Part shown: positions 11,104 through 21,763 of the stretch, piece after piece
Numbering within the stretch: the first letter of the stretch is position 1
Layout of the letters: every line of letters starts with the position of its first letter
Assembly (NCBI GenBank): GCA_951217055.1
Contig: OX578277.1
Location: forward strand, 106,958,119-107,022,118
Source of the DNA: Gerris lacustris
Lineage: Eukaryota > Arthropoda > Insecta > Hemiptera > Gerridae
Reading direction: 5' to 3'
DNA length: 64,000 nucleotides
Made by a program: the position numbers and the translations under genes
Notes under the pieces: model-generated
The model's database searches: none
Seen by the model: the letters and a program-made list of their open reading frames with translations, nothing else
What the model was told of the DNA's origin: nothing

Positions 11104-11376
11104 TTTGCTTTGTAAGTTTCATCGCACATTTCCGTTTCCCCAATTTTGAACCACTTTCCGTGATTCAATCTTCCCCCAAATTTTGCACATAGATACAACT
11201 AAGATGAAGAATACAGAAACCAAAAAAAAAAAAATGGCGTCAAATTTATTTGCTTTTTAAGTTTCATCGCACACCTATTACCCCAATTTTGAACCACTTA
11301 CCGTCATTCAATCTTCCCCAAATTTTGCACATAGATACAACTAAGGTGAAGAATACAGAAACCAAAAAATAAAAAA
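11104..11376. repeat. Direct tandem duplication, about 140-bp unit
   Basis: 11104-11236 and 11249-11370 share gtaagtttcatcgcacat, ccccaattttgaaccactt, gattcaatcttcc, aaattttgcacatagatac and gaagaatacagaaacc, with about 10 per cent differences. Confidence 0.85.
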
Positions 11377-11419
11377 GTTGAAAATAAGACCAGTTTTAAA
11401 AAATGGCATTTTTATATTA

Positions 11420-11467
11420 ATTGAAGCGAGCGTAGCGAGCTTCCTACATTCAACGAAATATGCTCCG

Positions 11468-11535
<68 letters not shown>

Positions 11536-12211
11536 AGTAACGTTCACGCGTGTGACGATAACTTGAGTAAAAGTTGACCGATTTAGTTGAAATTTGGTAT
11601 ACATGTTCCTCTTACTAATACTCAGGCTAAGTTCGTTGGACAGCGTGATCCGTCCAAGAGTTCGCGCGCAACGCTCGCGTAAACGAGAGGTACAAAAATT
11701 AAATTGGAATTTCAGGACGGGAAAAGATTCTATCATCATCTATTCGATGAGACGAACATTTTTTTCAAATAACATTTTTTACTAAAACCAACAGCGACAC
11801 CGCTATGACTTAATAAAGATCGCTAAAACTATTAAAGCGGACCTAAACGTTTATAATAGAGAAAACAACCTTTTTACCGATATCTTACGTTCTAACGAAA
11901 CGATTTTAATAAAACTTCATATACACCATCTAATGCACAATTGAAACAGGTATGCAAAATTTCAACTTGATACAAGCAAAATTATTTGCGTAGTGCCGAG
12001 ATACATTTATAATAATTGTTTAAAAGCTACCGCGGGTGGGGAAGATTGTTATAGTGGTATAGTGTATAGGTTTGTTTAGGAAGTAAAGCATTATACCGAG
12101 TACCCCCACTCTTCCCTACACTACCCTCTTCCACTTATCTTCAACTATGACATTCATCATGATTAATAAATTTCAATATTCAGTATTTCATTGCAATACG
12201 CTCGCTTCAAT
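11420..12211 (+). mobile_element. Family A TIR element, copy a
   Basis: Starts ATTGAAGCGAGCGTA and ends TACGCTCGCTTCAAT (15-bp perfect TIR). Internal order: ttcctacattcaacgaaat, a long CTGT array (about 11468-11536), gtgacgataacttgag, ttgaccgatttagttgaaat, aggctaagttcgttgg, cgcgcaacgctcgcgtaaac, then the aaacgttt and cttacgttctaacg blocks. Both strands have short frames that only translate the CTGT array. It is followed by a partial second end (12240-12306) with the gatagagccacgcgatgcctag tail. Non-autonomous; superfamily not determined. Confidence 0.8.
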
Positions 12212-12480
12212 GATAGAGCCACGCGATGCCTAGTCTATTTTTTCAATATTCAATACATATTTATTACTATACGCTCGCTTCAATGATAGAGCCACGCGAT
12301 GCCTAGTTATTTATAATTATGTTATATATTTTGTCCTCAGAGGACCCCCCCCCCCCCCTTTCTAAAGACTTTACTGTCTAAGACAAATAAATATATTATT
12401 ATTAATTTTACAGGATTTATAGTTAAAACATCTATTAACACTATTAACTGTATAGATCACCCAACACACAATTTTAATTA
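11421..12480 (+). repeat. 1,060-bp direct repeat, unit 1
   Basis: Immediately followed by a nearly identical unit at 12481-13540. The unit contains one family A copy plus 270 bp of 3' flank with a C-run. Differences from unit 2 are a handful of substitutions plus length changes in the CTGT array and the C-run. Confidence 0.95.
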
Positions 12481-12527
12481 TTGAAGCGAGCGTAGCGAGC
12501 TTCCTACATTCAACGAAATATGTTCCG

Positions 12528-12587
<60 letters not shown>

Positions 12588-13540
12588 AGTAACGTTTACG
12601 CGTGTGACGATAACTTGAGTAAAAGTTGACCGATTTAGTTGAAATTTGGTATACATGTTCCTCTTACTAATACTCAGGCTAAGTTCGTTGGACAGCGTGA
12701 TCCGTCCATGAGTTCGCGCGCAACGCTCGCGTAAACGAGAGGTACAAAAATTAAATTGGAATTTCAGGACGGGAAAAGATTCTATCATCATCTACTCGAT
12801 GAGACGAACATTTTTTTCAAATAACATTTTTTACTAAAACCAACAGCGACACCGCTATGACTTAATAAAGATCGCTAAAACTATTAAAGCGGACCTAAAC
12901 GTTTATAATAGAGAAAACAACCTTTTTACCGATATCTTACGTTCTAACGAAACGATTTTAATAAAACTTCATATACACCATCTAATGCACAATTGAAACA
13001 GGTATGCAAAATTTCAACTTGATACAAGCAAAATTATTTGCGTAGTGCCGAGATACATTTATAATAATTGTTTAAAAGCTACCGCGGGTGGGGAAGATTG
13101 TTATAGTGGTATAGTGTATAGGTTTGTTTAGGAAGTAAAGCATTATACCGAGTACCCCCACTCTTCCCTACACTACCCTCTTCCACTTATCTTCAACTAT
13201 GACATTCATCATGATTAATAAATTTCAATATTCAGTATTTCATTGCAATACGCTCGCTTCAATGATAGAGCCACGCGATGCCTAGTCTATTTTTTCAATA
13301 TTCAATACATATTTATTACTATACGCTCGCTTCAATGATAGAGCCACGCGATGCCTAGTTATTTATAATTATGTTATATATTTTGTCCTCAGAGGACCCC
13401 CCCCCCCCCCCCCCCCCTTTCTAAAGACTTTACTGTCTAAGACAAATAAATATATTATTATTAATTTTACAGGATTTATAGTTAAAACATCTATTAACAC
13501 TATTAACTGTATAGATCACCCAACACACAATTTTAATTAT
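12481..13540 (+). repeat. 1,060-bp direct repeat, unit 2 (contains family A copy b)
   Basis: Abuts unit 1 with no spacer. The CTGT array here is shorter (about 12531-12587) and the C-run longer (about 13397-13418) than in unit 1. Substitutions include ctccgtg/ttccgtg, gttcacg/gtttacg, caagag/catgag and tattcga/tactcga. Confidence 0.95.
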
Positions 13541-13882
13541 TTAAATTGTTGTTACAAAGTACTATATGTCATAATAAGGCAATTTATTTGGTTTATGCAT
13601 CGTCCAGATTGGTAATCACAAACCGAGCAACTGCGCATGCCTAATCTAAGGAACGCAAGTGTACCTCAGACTAGGCATGAGCACAAACCAATGTTTTGCT
13701 CGTTACAAGAAGAATTTCAAGTTAGCATAACTAAAAAAAGTAATTTTACATTACCAGTGTAACTCTAACCAGCAATCCATATCCAACCATTCTCACAATG
13801 AGACCGAGCAATGCATGGCACAAGCTCTCCACTGCCAACAAAATATTACATTCAATTGTTGTTATTGTCCATTAATATTATT
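13541..13882. other. Unassigned spacer between family A copies
   Basis: 340 bp of AT-rich DNA with several near-repeats of aaccgagcaa and actaggcatg-like words. No frame or TIR found. Confidence 0.3.
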
Positions 13883-14651
13883 ATTGAAGCGAGCGTGAGC
13901 GAGCTTCTTACATTCAACGAAATATGCATCTTGTCTGTCTGTCTGTCAGTCTGTCTGTCTGTCTGTCTGTCTGTCAGTAACGTTTACGCGTGTGACGATA
14001 ACTTGAGTAAAAGTTGACCGATTTAGTTGAAATTTGGTATACATCTTCCTTTTACTAATACTCAGGCTAAGTTCGTTGGCAAGCGTGATCCGTCCAAAAG
14101 TTCGCGCGCAATGCTCGCGTAAACGTGAGCTTCAAATTTAAAATTGGAATTTCAGGACGGGAAAAAATTCTATCATCACCTATTCGATGAGACGAACATT
14201 TTTTTCAAATAACATTTTTTAGTAAAACCAACAACGACACTGCTATGAATTAATAAAGATCGCTAAAACTATTAAAGCGGACCTAAACGTTTAAAATAGA
14301 GAAAACAACCTTTCTACCGATATCTTACGTTCTAACGTAACGATTTTAATAAAACTTCATATAGATCGTCTAAAGTTCAATTGAAACAAGTATGTAAAAT
14401 TTCAACTTGATACAAGCAGTAGTATTTGAGTAATGAAGTGATACATTTATAATATTAGTTTAAAAGCTATGACGGGTGGTTAAGATTCTTATAGTCGTAT
14501 TGTGTGTAGGTTTGTTTAGGAAGTAAAGCTTTGTACCGAGTACCCCCACTCTACCTCACACTATCCTCTTCCACTTATCTTCAACTATGACATTCATCAT
14601 GATTAACAAATTTAAATATTCAGTATTTTATTGCAATACGCTCGCTTCAAT
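13883..14651 (+). mobile_element. Family A TIR element, copy c
   Basis: Begins ATTGAAGCGAGCGTGAGC and ends ACGCTCGCTTCAAT, followed by the gatagagccacgcgatgcctag tail to 14673. The CTGT array is short and interrupted (13934-13976). About 90 per cent similar to copies a and b over the body, so an independent insertion. Confidence 0.8.
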
Positions 14652-14689
14652 GATAGAGCCACGCGATGCCTAGTTTTATTTTAAGATTT

Positions 14690-14827
14690 ATAATTTTGCT
14701 TCCGAGCTTAAGCCGAAGCAAGGAAGTATTGTGTTCACTTTTGAGAACAAAAAAGTTTTATGCCTCCGATTTTAAAAATTCCAAGACAGAAATCCGTTTC
14801 AGACATCAGGGAACATTTTTGGTTCCG

Positions 14828-14859
<32 letters not shown>

Positions 14860-15190
14860 GGTCTGTGTGTCCGCGAATCGTGAAACGTGCGACGATAACT
14901 TGGGTAAATGTTGCCCGATTTTGATGAAATTTGGTAGACATGTTTATTTTACCAATGCTCAGGTCAAGTTCGTTGGACAACATTATTCGTTCAAGCGTTC
15001 ACGCGCAACGCTCGCGTAAACATGAACTTCAAATTTAAAATTGGAATTTTCGGTCGGGAAAAAAATTAAACCTTATCTATTCAATGAGACTGAATTTCAA
15101 TAGAACATGAGTCTTCTATTCAATGAGAACATTTTTTTCAAAATACAATTTTTTAGTAAAGCCTACAGCGACACCCCTATAAAGTGGTAA
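14690..15190 (+). mobile_element. Chimera of family B terminus and family A-like body
   Basis: 14695-14825 is family B in reverse (gcttccgagctta, aaaattccaagacagaaatc, cagggaacatttttggt). It then passes through a CTGT array into a diverged A-like body (gcgacgataacttgggtaa, gttcgttggacaac, cgcgcaacgctcgcgtaaac). The join at the CTGT array suggests template switching or recombination through the simple repeat. Confidence 0.6.
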
Positions 15191-15470
15191 AGATCGCTAA
15201 AAAATGTTAATTGTTCTTACACAATAAACAATATAACAATAAAGTAATAAAACTTTGATGTTAATATAACAATAAAGTACATGATAGGATGCGAGGAAGC
15301 TATATGTGCCACACTAATTGGCAGTGTATTTTTTTTTTTTTTTTTTTGTCTGTAGAACGAAAAGTTTAAAACTCAATTTTTTAATGCTATAAGTGCTAAA
15401 GTGGAAGAAAGAAAGACATATCGAATTTTTAGTTAACAGTAATAGTAACTAGGCATCGCGTGACTCTATC
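15190..15470. other. AT-rich DNA with family B terminal word
   Basis: Holds gcgaggaagctatatgtgcc followed by acactaattggcagt (family B end, also at 21046, 21630 and 43110) and a T22 run at 15331-15352. Nothing else supported. Confidence 0.4.
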
Positions 15471-16217
15471 ATTGAAGCGAGCGTATTGCAATAAAATACT
15501 GACTATTGAAATTTGTTAATCATGATGAATGTCATATTTGAAGATAAGTGGAAGAGGGTAGTGAGGGGTAGAGTGGGGGTACTCTTCCTAAACAAACCTA
15601 TACACTACAAGACTATAAGAATCTTAACCACTCGCAATAGCTTTTAAACTACTATTATAAATGTATCACATCATTACTCAAATACTACTGCCTGTATCAA
15701 GTTGAAATTTTACATACTTGTTTCAATTATACTTTAGACTATGTACATGAAGTTTTATTAAAATCGTTACATTAGAACGTAAGATATCGGTAAAAAGGTT
15801 GTTTTCTCTATTTTAAACGTTTAGGCCCGCTTTAATAGTTTTAGCGATCTTCATTAATTGATAGCAGTGTCGTTGTTAGTTTTACTAAAAAATGTTATTT
15901 GAAAAAAATGTTCGCCTTATCGAATATTTGATGATAGAATTTTTTTCCCGTCCTGAATTTCCAATTTTAAATTTGAAGCTCACGTTTACTTGAGCATTGC
16001 GCGCGAACTCTTGGACGGATCACGCTTGCCAACGAACTTAGCCTGAGTATTAGTAAAAGGAAGATGTATACCAAATTTCAACTAAATCGGTCAACGTTTA
16101 CTCAAATTATCGTCGGACACGTAAACGTTACACACAGACAGACAGACAGGCAGACAGACAGACAGACAAGATGCATATTTCGTTGAATGTAAGAAGCTCG
16201 CTTACGCTCGCTTCAAT
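15471..16217 (-). mobile_element. Family A TIR element, copy d (inverted)
   Basis: Inverse of copy c, including the gatagagtcacgcgatgcctag tail at 15450-15470 and a CAGA array at 16135-16168. Together with copy c it forms a roughly 750-bp inverted repeat with an about 800-bp spacer. Confidence 0.8.
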
Positions 16218-16911
16218 TATACATCCTGTATTATGTAGACAAACTTCTGGCAGATATCAGTTATTTTGTTTTTAAAGCATTTTAAATAGTCACAAGTCAC
16301 AGATATAGTTAACAATAATGTATTCAAATAATTAAACGTCTATCAGTTAAAAAGTAATAAAATGCCCTGCAAAAAATTACCTTGGAATTGTTCTGTATAT
16401 TTCATTTTTAAACGTAAATGTGAAACCCAATACAGCTGACCCGGATATTGAAAGGCCTAAAAAGAATAAAAAAAAAACAAAAAAACATCATAGATAATAT
16501 TATGTTAAGGTGAAATTTTACTTTATATAATTTAAATTAGTAAACAAAATCTAAAAAAAAAAATGGGTGTGGTGTCGCTGGACCCGGTAGGAACGAAGTT
16601 CCTTACATTTTTCATTAAATATAAAATCACACTCCTAAGTACGATACGTTGCTAACTACTCGTTCCAATAAATATATAAATATATTTTTGACTCAATTAG
16701 AAAATTATTATTAGTAAAATTATTACATAAAACTTATTACAAAAATCCCTTGATCCGCTTATGAGCAATATTATTTTATTACATCAATTTATAATTATAT
16801 ATTTACAGTTTTACTGGTTAATAATTTAACACAGTCGACACTGTCAATTTCTGACTATTCTCTTGGTGCACTTTCCATTTTAAATAATATAAGAATACTT
16901 TTCTCAATGAT
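16218..16911. other. AT-rich intergenic with family C fragment
   Basis: 16555-16680 is the inverse of 405-515 (ggtgtcgctggacccggtag, gaacgaagttcc, ttgctaactactcg). The rest has no recognised structure. Confidence 0.4.
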
Positions 16912-19454
16912 AAATAAATAAATAAATAAATAAATATATTCTTTATTATAGAGCCAATTTGTATCGGATATAACATGTCATGTATAAAAACAAATAATCA
17001 TACAATATGAAGGTTAATAACAATGAACAGAAACAATGAAATGTAAAATAAATAAATAAAATAAAACATTAAAACTCTTATTAGATATTATGTATCAGAT
17101 AAATATTCAGATATTGAATAGTAAGCTTTATCTTTAAGCATTTGTTTTAATTTGCATGCCAATTTGTCAACAGGTACAGTTTTTATTGGTTTAGGAAGGT
17201 TGTTAAACAAAATTATAGCTGAATTTGACGGGGAGGATCTATATAACTCTGTACGACAAATTGGCAGCACTAATTTCTCTTTATGCCTAGAGTTTTTATT
17301 GTGTATGTCAGACATTTTTATAAATTTTCCTGGATTTCTTGCTGCATACAAACACGCTTCTTTAATAAAAATACTTGGAAAAGTAAGGAAACCATGTTTC
17401 ATAAAATGTTCTTTGCAGGAAGTCTTGCTGCTTAAACCTAGAATAGTTCTTATTATTCTCTTCTGTAGTATAAAAACTCTTTTAGCTTCTGGTCTATTAC
17501 CCCAAACTAACACATTATAAGCTAGATGTGGATATACTACTCCATAATAAATTATAGCATTAGAGTTTCTAACGAATTATGTCTTTTAAGTGCCCTGATC
17601 ATAAAACAAGCTCCTTTCAGTTTATGGAGAACAGATGATATATGCTGTTGAAAACGAAGTTTATTATCAACTAAAACACCCAGGAATTTAAAAACCTCCA
17701 TTTTCGAGAGATGGACCGAATTTATGACAACTGTTGGAGTTTTGAAGTCTTTTAGAGTGGTAAAGACTACGTGAAAACTCTTCGAAGTATTAATGACAAG
17801 TTTATTAATATTACACCACACAACGAAAGCTTTAATTATATTATTAATAAACAATTCAAGCTCTTCAACAGTCTTAGTAATAATAATTACAGATGCGTCA
17901 TCGCAATATAATGTGATGTGACAGTTAGGACATACTTTTTTTATGAACTTTGGTAAATCATTAATAAAAATAAGAAATAAAAGAGGTCCAAGAATGCTGC
18001 CTAAAGGTACCCCTATGTTTTGCAACTGGGACTTTGAACGTGTATTATTAATTGTAACAGAGAAGGAACGATCGGCGAGATAAGTTTTTATGAAATCGAA
18101 TATTGGACCTCGGACTCCTATTTTGTACAATTTATTTAATAGTATATCCCCTGGAACAAGGTCAAATGCCTTAGAAAAGTCAAAGTAGAGACCGGCAACA
18201 TGAATGTAACCGAGAATCGATAGACTTTAAGATTTCTTCGACAGAAGAGATAGTTGCTGATGCAGTCGACCTATTTCGTAAGAAACCATGTTGTTCATTA
18301 GCTAACATTTTGTATTTATGAAAGAAATTTAGAAGTCTAACGTGTAAAATCTTTTCAAAAACCTTTGAAAAACTACTAATGAGAGCTATAGGTCTATAGT
18401 TATTTGTTACTGTTTTATCACCAGATTTAAAAAGAGGAATAACTTTGGAGTGTTTAAGGTTGGAAGGAAAAACCCCAGAACTGAAACAGTCTTGGACTAC
18501 GTTAATCAAAACGTCAGATAAAACTGGAAATGAATGTTTTATTACGGATATAGGTACTTCGTCAGGACCACACGATTTCTTGTTTTTTAACTTGTAAATG
18601 GTTTCTTCTAACTCTGTAATACTAACATCGTGAAAGTGAAAGGATTTAGATGAAAATTCGGTTAAAGTAAAAGTGGAAGGAGCAACGTATGGTACTTGTG
18701 AAGCAAGTTTAGCTGGAATGCTTGAAAAATATTTGGAAAATTCATCGGCAACTTGCTGAGGTTGGCTAAGTTCAGAGCCGTTAATATTTAAGGTGATATT
18801 ATTTACACTATTTACATTGTGGCTAAGGCCGTGTTTGGCTAATTTCCAACAAGTTTTGACCTTATTTTCTGAAAATTTTAATATATTAAGTACATGCTCG
18901 GATTTAGTCTTTAATAAAGTTTTTTTATGCTGACGCTTCAGGACTTTGTAAGCGGCTTCTTTGTTATCCTCACCCAATTTTTCTGAGAAAGCGGATCGAA
19001 CGTCTCTACCTGCTTGGACTAATTCTTCAGTAATCCAGGACTTGGATTTAAACTTCAATGGTTTGCGTTTAATTTTAGGAAAAGCTATGTTAAAATAATG
19101 GAAAAATATTTCATGAAAAACTTCAAATTTTTCCCCGGCATCGATAGTTGCAAACACACGTGTCCAGTCGGCCTTACTTATTAACAGGTTAAAATAAGTT
19201 AAATTGTTGGCTGTGAAACGTCTAGTGAAACTTGGTTGCACTTCTGCTGAAGAAGAGTGTGAGGGTAGCTCAACACAGAACAGCTGGCCTGAGTGATCAG
19301 AAAAACCATTGTGATCTACATTTAATGATTTGTTAAAATTATTTAAAGAATTGGACACAACGATATAGTCGATGGCAGTTTTACTTGAGCCTGAGACTCT
19401 GGTAGGTTCATTAATGAGGTTAGAAATATCGTAACTATCGAATAAATCATAAAT
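16912..19454 (-). mobile_element. 5'-truncated jockey-like LINE
   Basis: A minus-strand non-LTR retrotransposon. The 3' end has a UTR with attggctctataataaag and terminates in a short ATTT array at about 16915-16940, the kind of microsatellite tail seen in jockey/CR1-type LINEs. The 5' boundary at about 19454 falls within the endonuclease domain and abuts the tandem array at 19455. Confidence 0.85.

Positions 19455-19484
<30 letters not shown>
17088..19484 (-). pseudogene. LINE ORF2: endonuclease C-terminus plus reverse transcriptase, frameshifted
   Basis: Three minus-strand segments in order. 19484-18180 carries the last part of an EEP endonuclease (AIDYIVVS, then NGFSDHSGQ with the catalytic SDH), a linker, and the first RT blocks (VIPLFKSGDK, NNYRPIALIS, NEQHGFLRNRST). 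After a frameshift near 18180-18150, 18130-17552 carries GVPLGSILGP and the palm box YCDDA, where most relatives have YADD, then KFLGVLVDNKL. After a further disruption near 17540, 17513-17088 is the C-terminal thumb-like region (WGNRPEAKR, then NLPKPIK). The first 10-20 residues of the 434-codon frame are read from the neighbouring array, not the LINE. Two frame breaks and 5' truncation make it inactive. Confidence 0.85.
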
Positions 19485-20360
<876 letters not shown>

Positions 20361-20593
20361 TTTTAGGGTTTTGTAGATACTTCTCAAAACCCTTATTGCG
20401 AATTGTGCATGTGCATATTTAATTTTGAACTTCTGTATATTTTTCCAGTGGTTGGGTCAAAAAGTTGCACTTGTTTCAAATTTGAGCACATTCGCTTAAA
20501 CGGTTCGGGCCCTATGAACCAAAGAGCGATGGACAGACGGATACATCACCCTCGGCATAAGGGTTTTAAGAAGTATCTACAAAACCCTAAAAA
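20361..20593. mobile_element. Short palindromic TIR element (TTTTTAGGGTTTTGTAG)
   Basis: Ends ttttagggttttgtagata and tatctacaaaaccctaaaa are exact inverses, extended by aaaacccttat / ataagggtttt. The interior of about 150 bp has gagcacattcgc, ggttcgggccc and ggacagacggatac. 233 bp, non-coding. The terminal AGGGT recalls family E. Confidence 0.8.
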
Positions 20594-21035
20594 GAAGTAT
20601 ATTTAGTGAAATGTAATTTTTACCACTTGTGACCAAAGCTTGAGATGGCCTAGATTTTGCTGCTTTTCACTGCAGCAGCACATGGAGCTTGAATCTGTGA
20701 ATAACATAAATATCTAGATTATAATACATTCAACAAAGTAACTAATAAGCATAACGTTAAAAGGATAAAAATAAAAGTGGCATCAAACATTATTAATGTG
20801 GTTTCCAAATGTAATTAAAGGTGGTTGTAGATTATCAAATGAAGAATATGCTAATAGTATACTTAGTATACTTAATAGTATACTTATATAGTACAATAAG
20901 TAAATGCATTTAGGGTATTGTCGCAGATTTGGGAAAATATTAAATATTATCACTATAAGAATTTTCAATTTTTCCGGAATATTGTAATAACAATATTACG
21001 GTAGAAGAATAAATAAGAATATAATATAAAAAGTA
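20594..21035. other. AT-rich intergenic, unassigned
   Basis: No repeat copy or plausible frame identified in about 440 bp, apart from a short repeated cttagtatacttaatagta near 20870. Confidence 0.3.
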
Positions 21036-21612
21036 GACTGCCAATTGGTGTGGCACATAGCTTCCTCGCATCCAATCCACGTATTGTATTGGTTTTATGC
21101 TTTTTTTGCAAGCCATTATATCTCTCAAAATTGTTTTAATTTTTTACATGAATTAAAGTATCAATTTAGAAAAATTTAAAGAGCTTAGACGGTTCAAATT
21201 AATCTTAATATATCTGCGGGTTACTTTCGATAAACTGTAAAAGTTTCATACAAATCAGATAAGTACTTTTGAAGCTATAGGTGTAAATAGATGTATGTTT
21301 GTGCGCATGTTGAAGAGAAACAAATAAGAGCAGAAGGTTGAAACTTATGTGGAACCAATTATGGGCTAATCATGATCTACCGTCCAAATTTCATTAAAAT
21401 CGGACGCGTATAGTTTTTGAGATAATATGTTGGTTTGCAAAAATCGAACGACAGTCCGACAGACCGACAGACAGACACAGAACCAAAAATGTTCCCTGTT
21501 ATTTGAAACGGATTTCTGTCTTGGAATTTTTGAAATCGGAGACCTAAAATATTTTTGTTCTTCGAAACGATCACATAGCTTCCGTTACCTTCGGTAAGCT
21601 AGGAAGCAATAG
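21036..21612 (+). mobile_element. Family B repeat, fullest copy
   Basis: From actgccaattggtgtggcac through tgtatgtttgtgcgcatg, gttgaaactta, gggctaatcatgat, ccaaatttcattaaaatcg, a CAGA-type array (cgacagacagacac), aaaatgttccctg, tttctgtcttggaattttt, to a terminal hairpin ttaccttcggtaa followed by gctaggaagc. Fragments of the same order recur at 33621, 39878, 41330 (inverted) and 14695 (inverted). The hairpin plus gctagg end is Helitron-like, but no autonomous protein is present. Confidence 0.7.
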
Positions 21613-21763
21613 TCTGATAATAATTAATGTGGCACATAGCTTCCTCGCTTGTTACTTACTTAATATTAATACTTTAATGATTTTATGCTTTTACAACCTA
21701 TTATCGTCAAATTTATTTAATTTTTCCTTCTGTTTTTTTAAATCTGTAAAAATTGTTTTGATA

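Noticed and set aside
11341..11739. 132-codon minus-strand frame (and plus-strand partners) with long TDRQTDRQ or LSVCLSVC runs
   Set aside because: They are translations of the CTGT array inside family A; the same happens at 12510, 13811, 14666 and 14735. Repetition, frame-independence and presence in a transposon rule out a host gene.
11421..13540. The 1,060-bp pair as LTRs of a retrotransposon
   Set aside because: The two copies abut with no internal region, primer site or polypurine tract, and each contains a complete TIR element.
16361..16410. Minus-strand ATG with CAAG|gtaatt donor (MKYTEQFQ) that would fit in phase before exon B
   Set aside because: It lies downstream of exons B and C on that strand, so the order is wrong for the same transcript.
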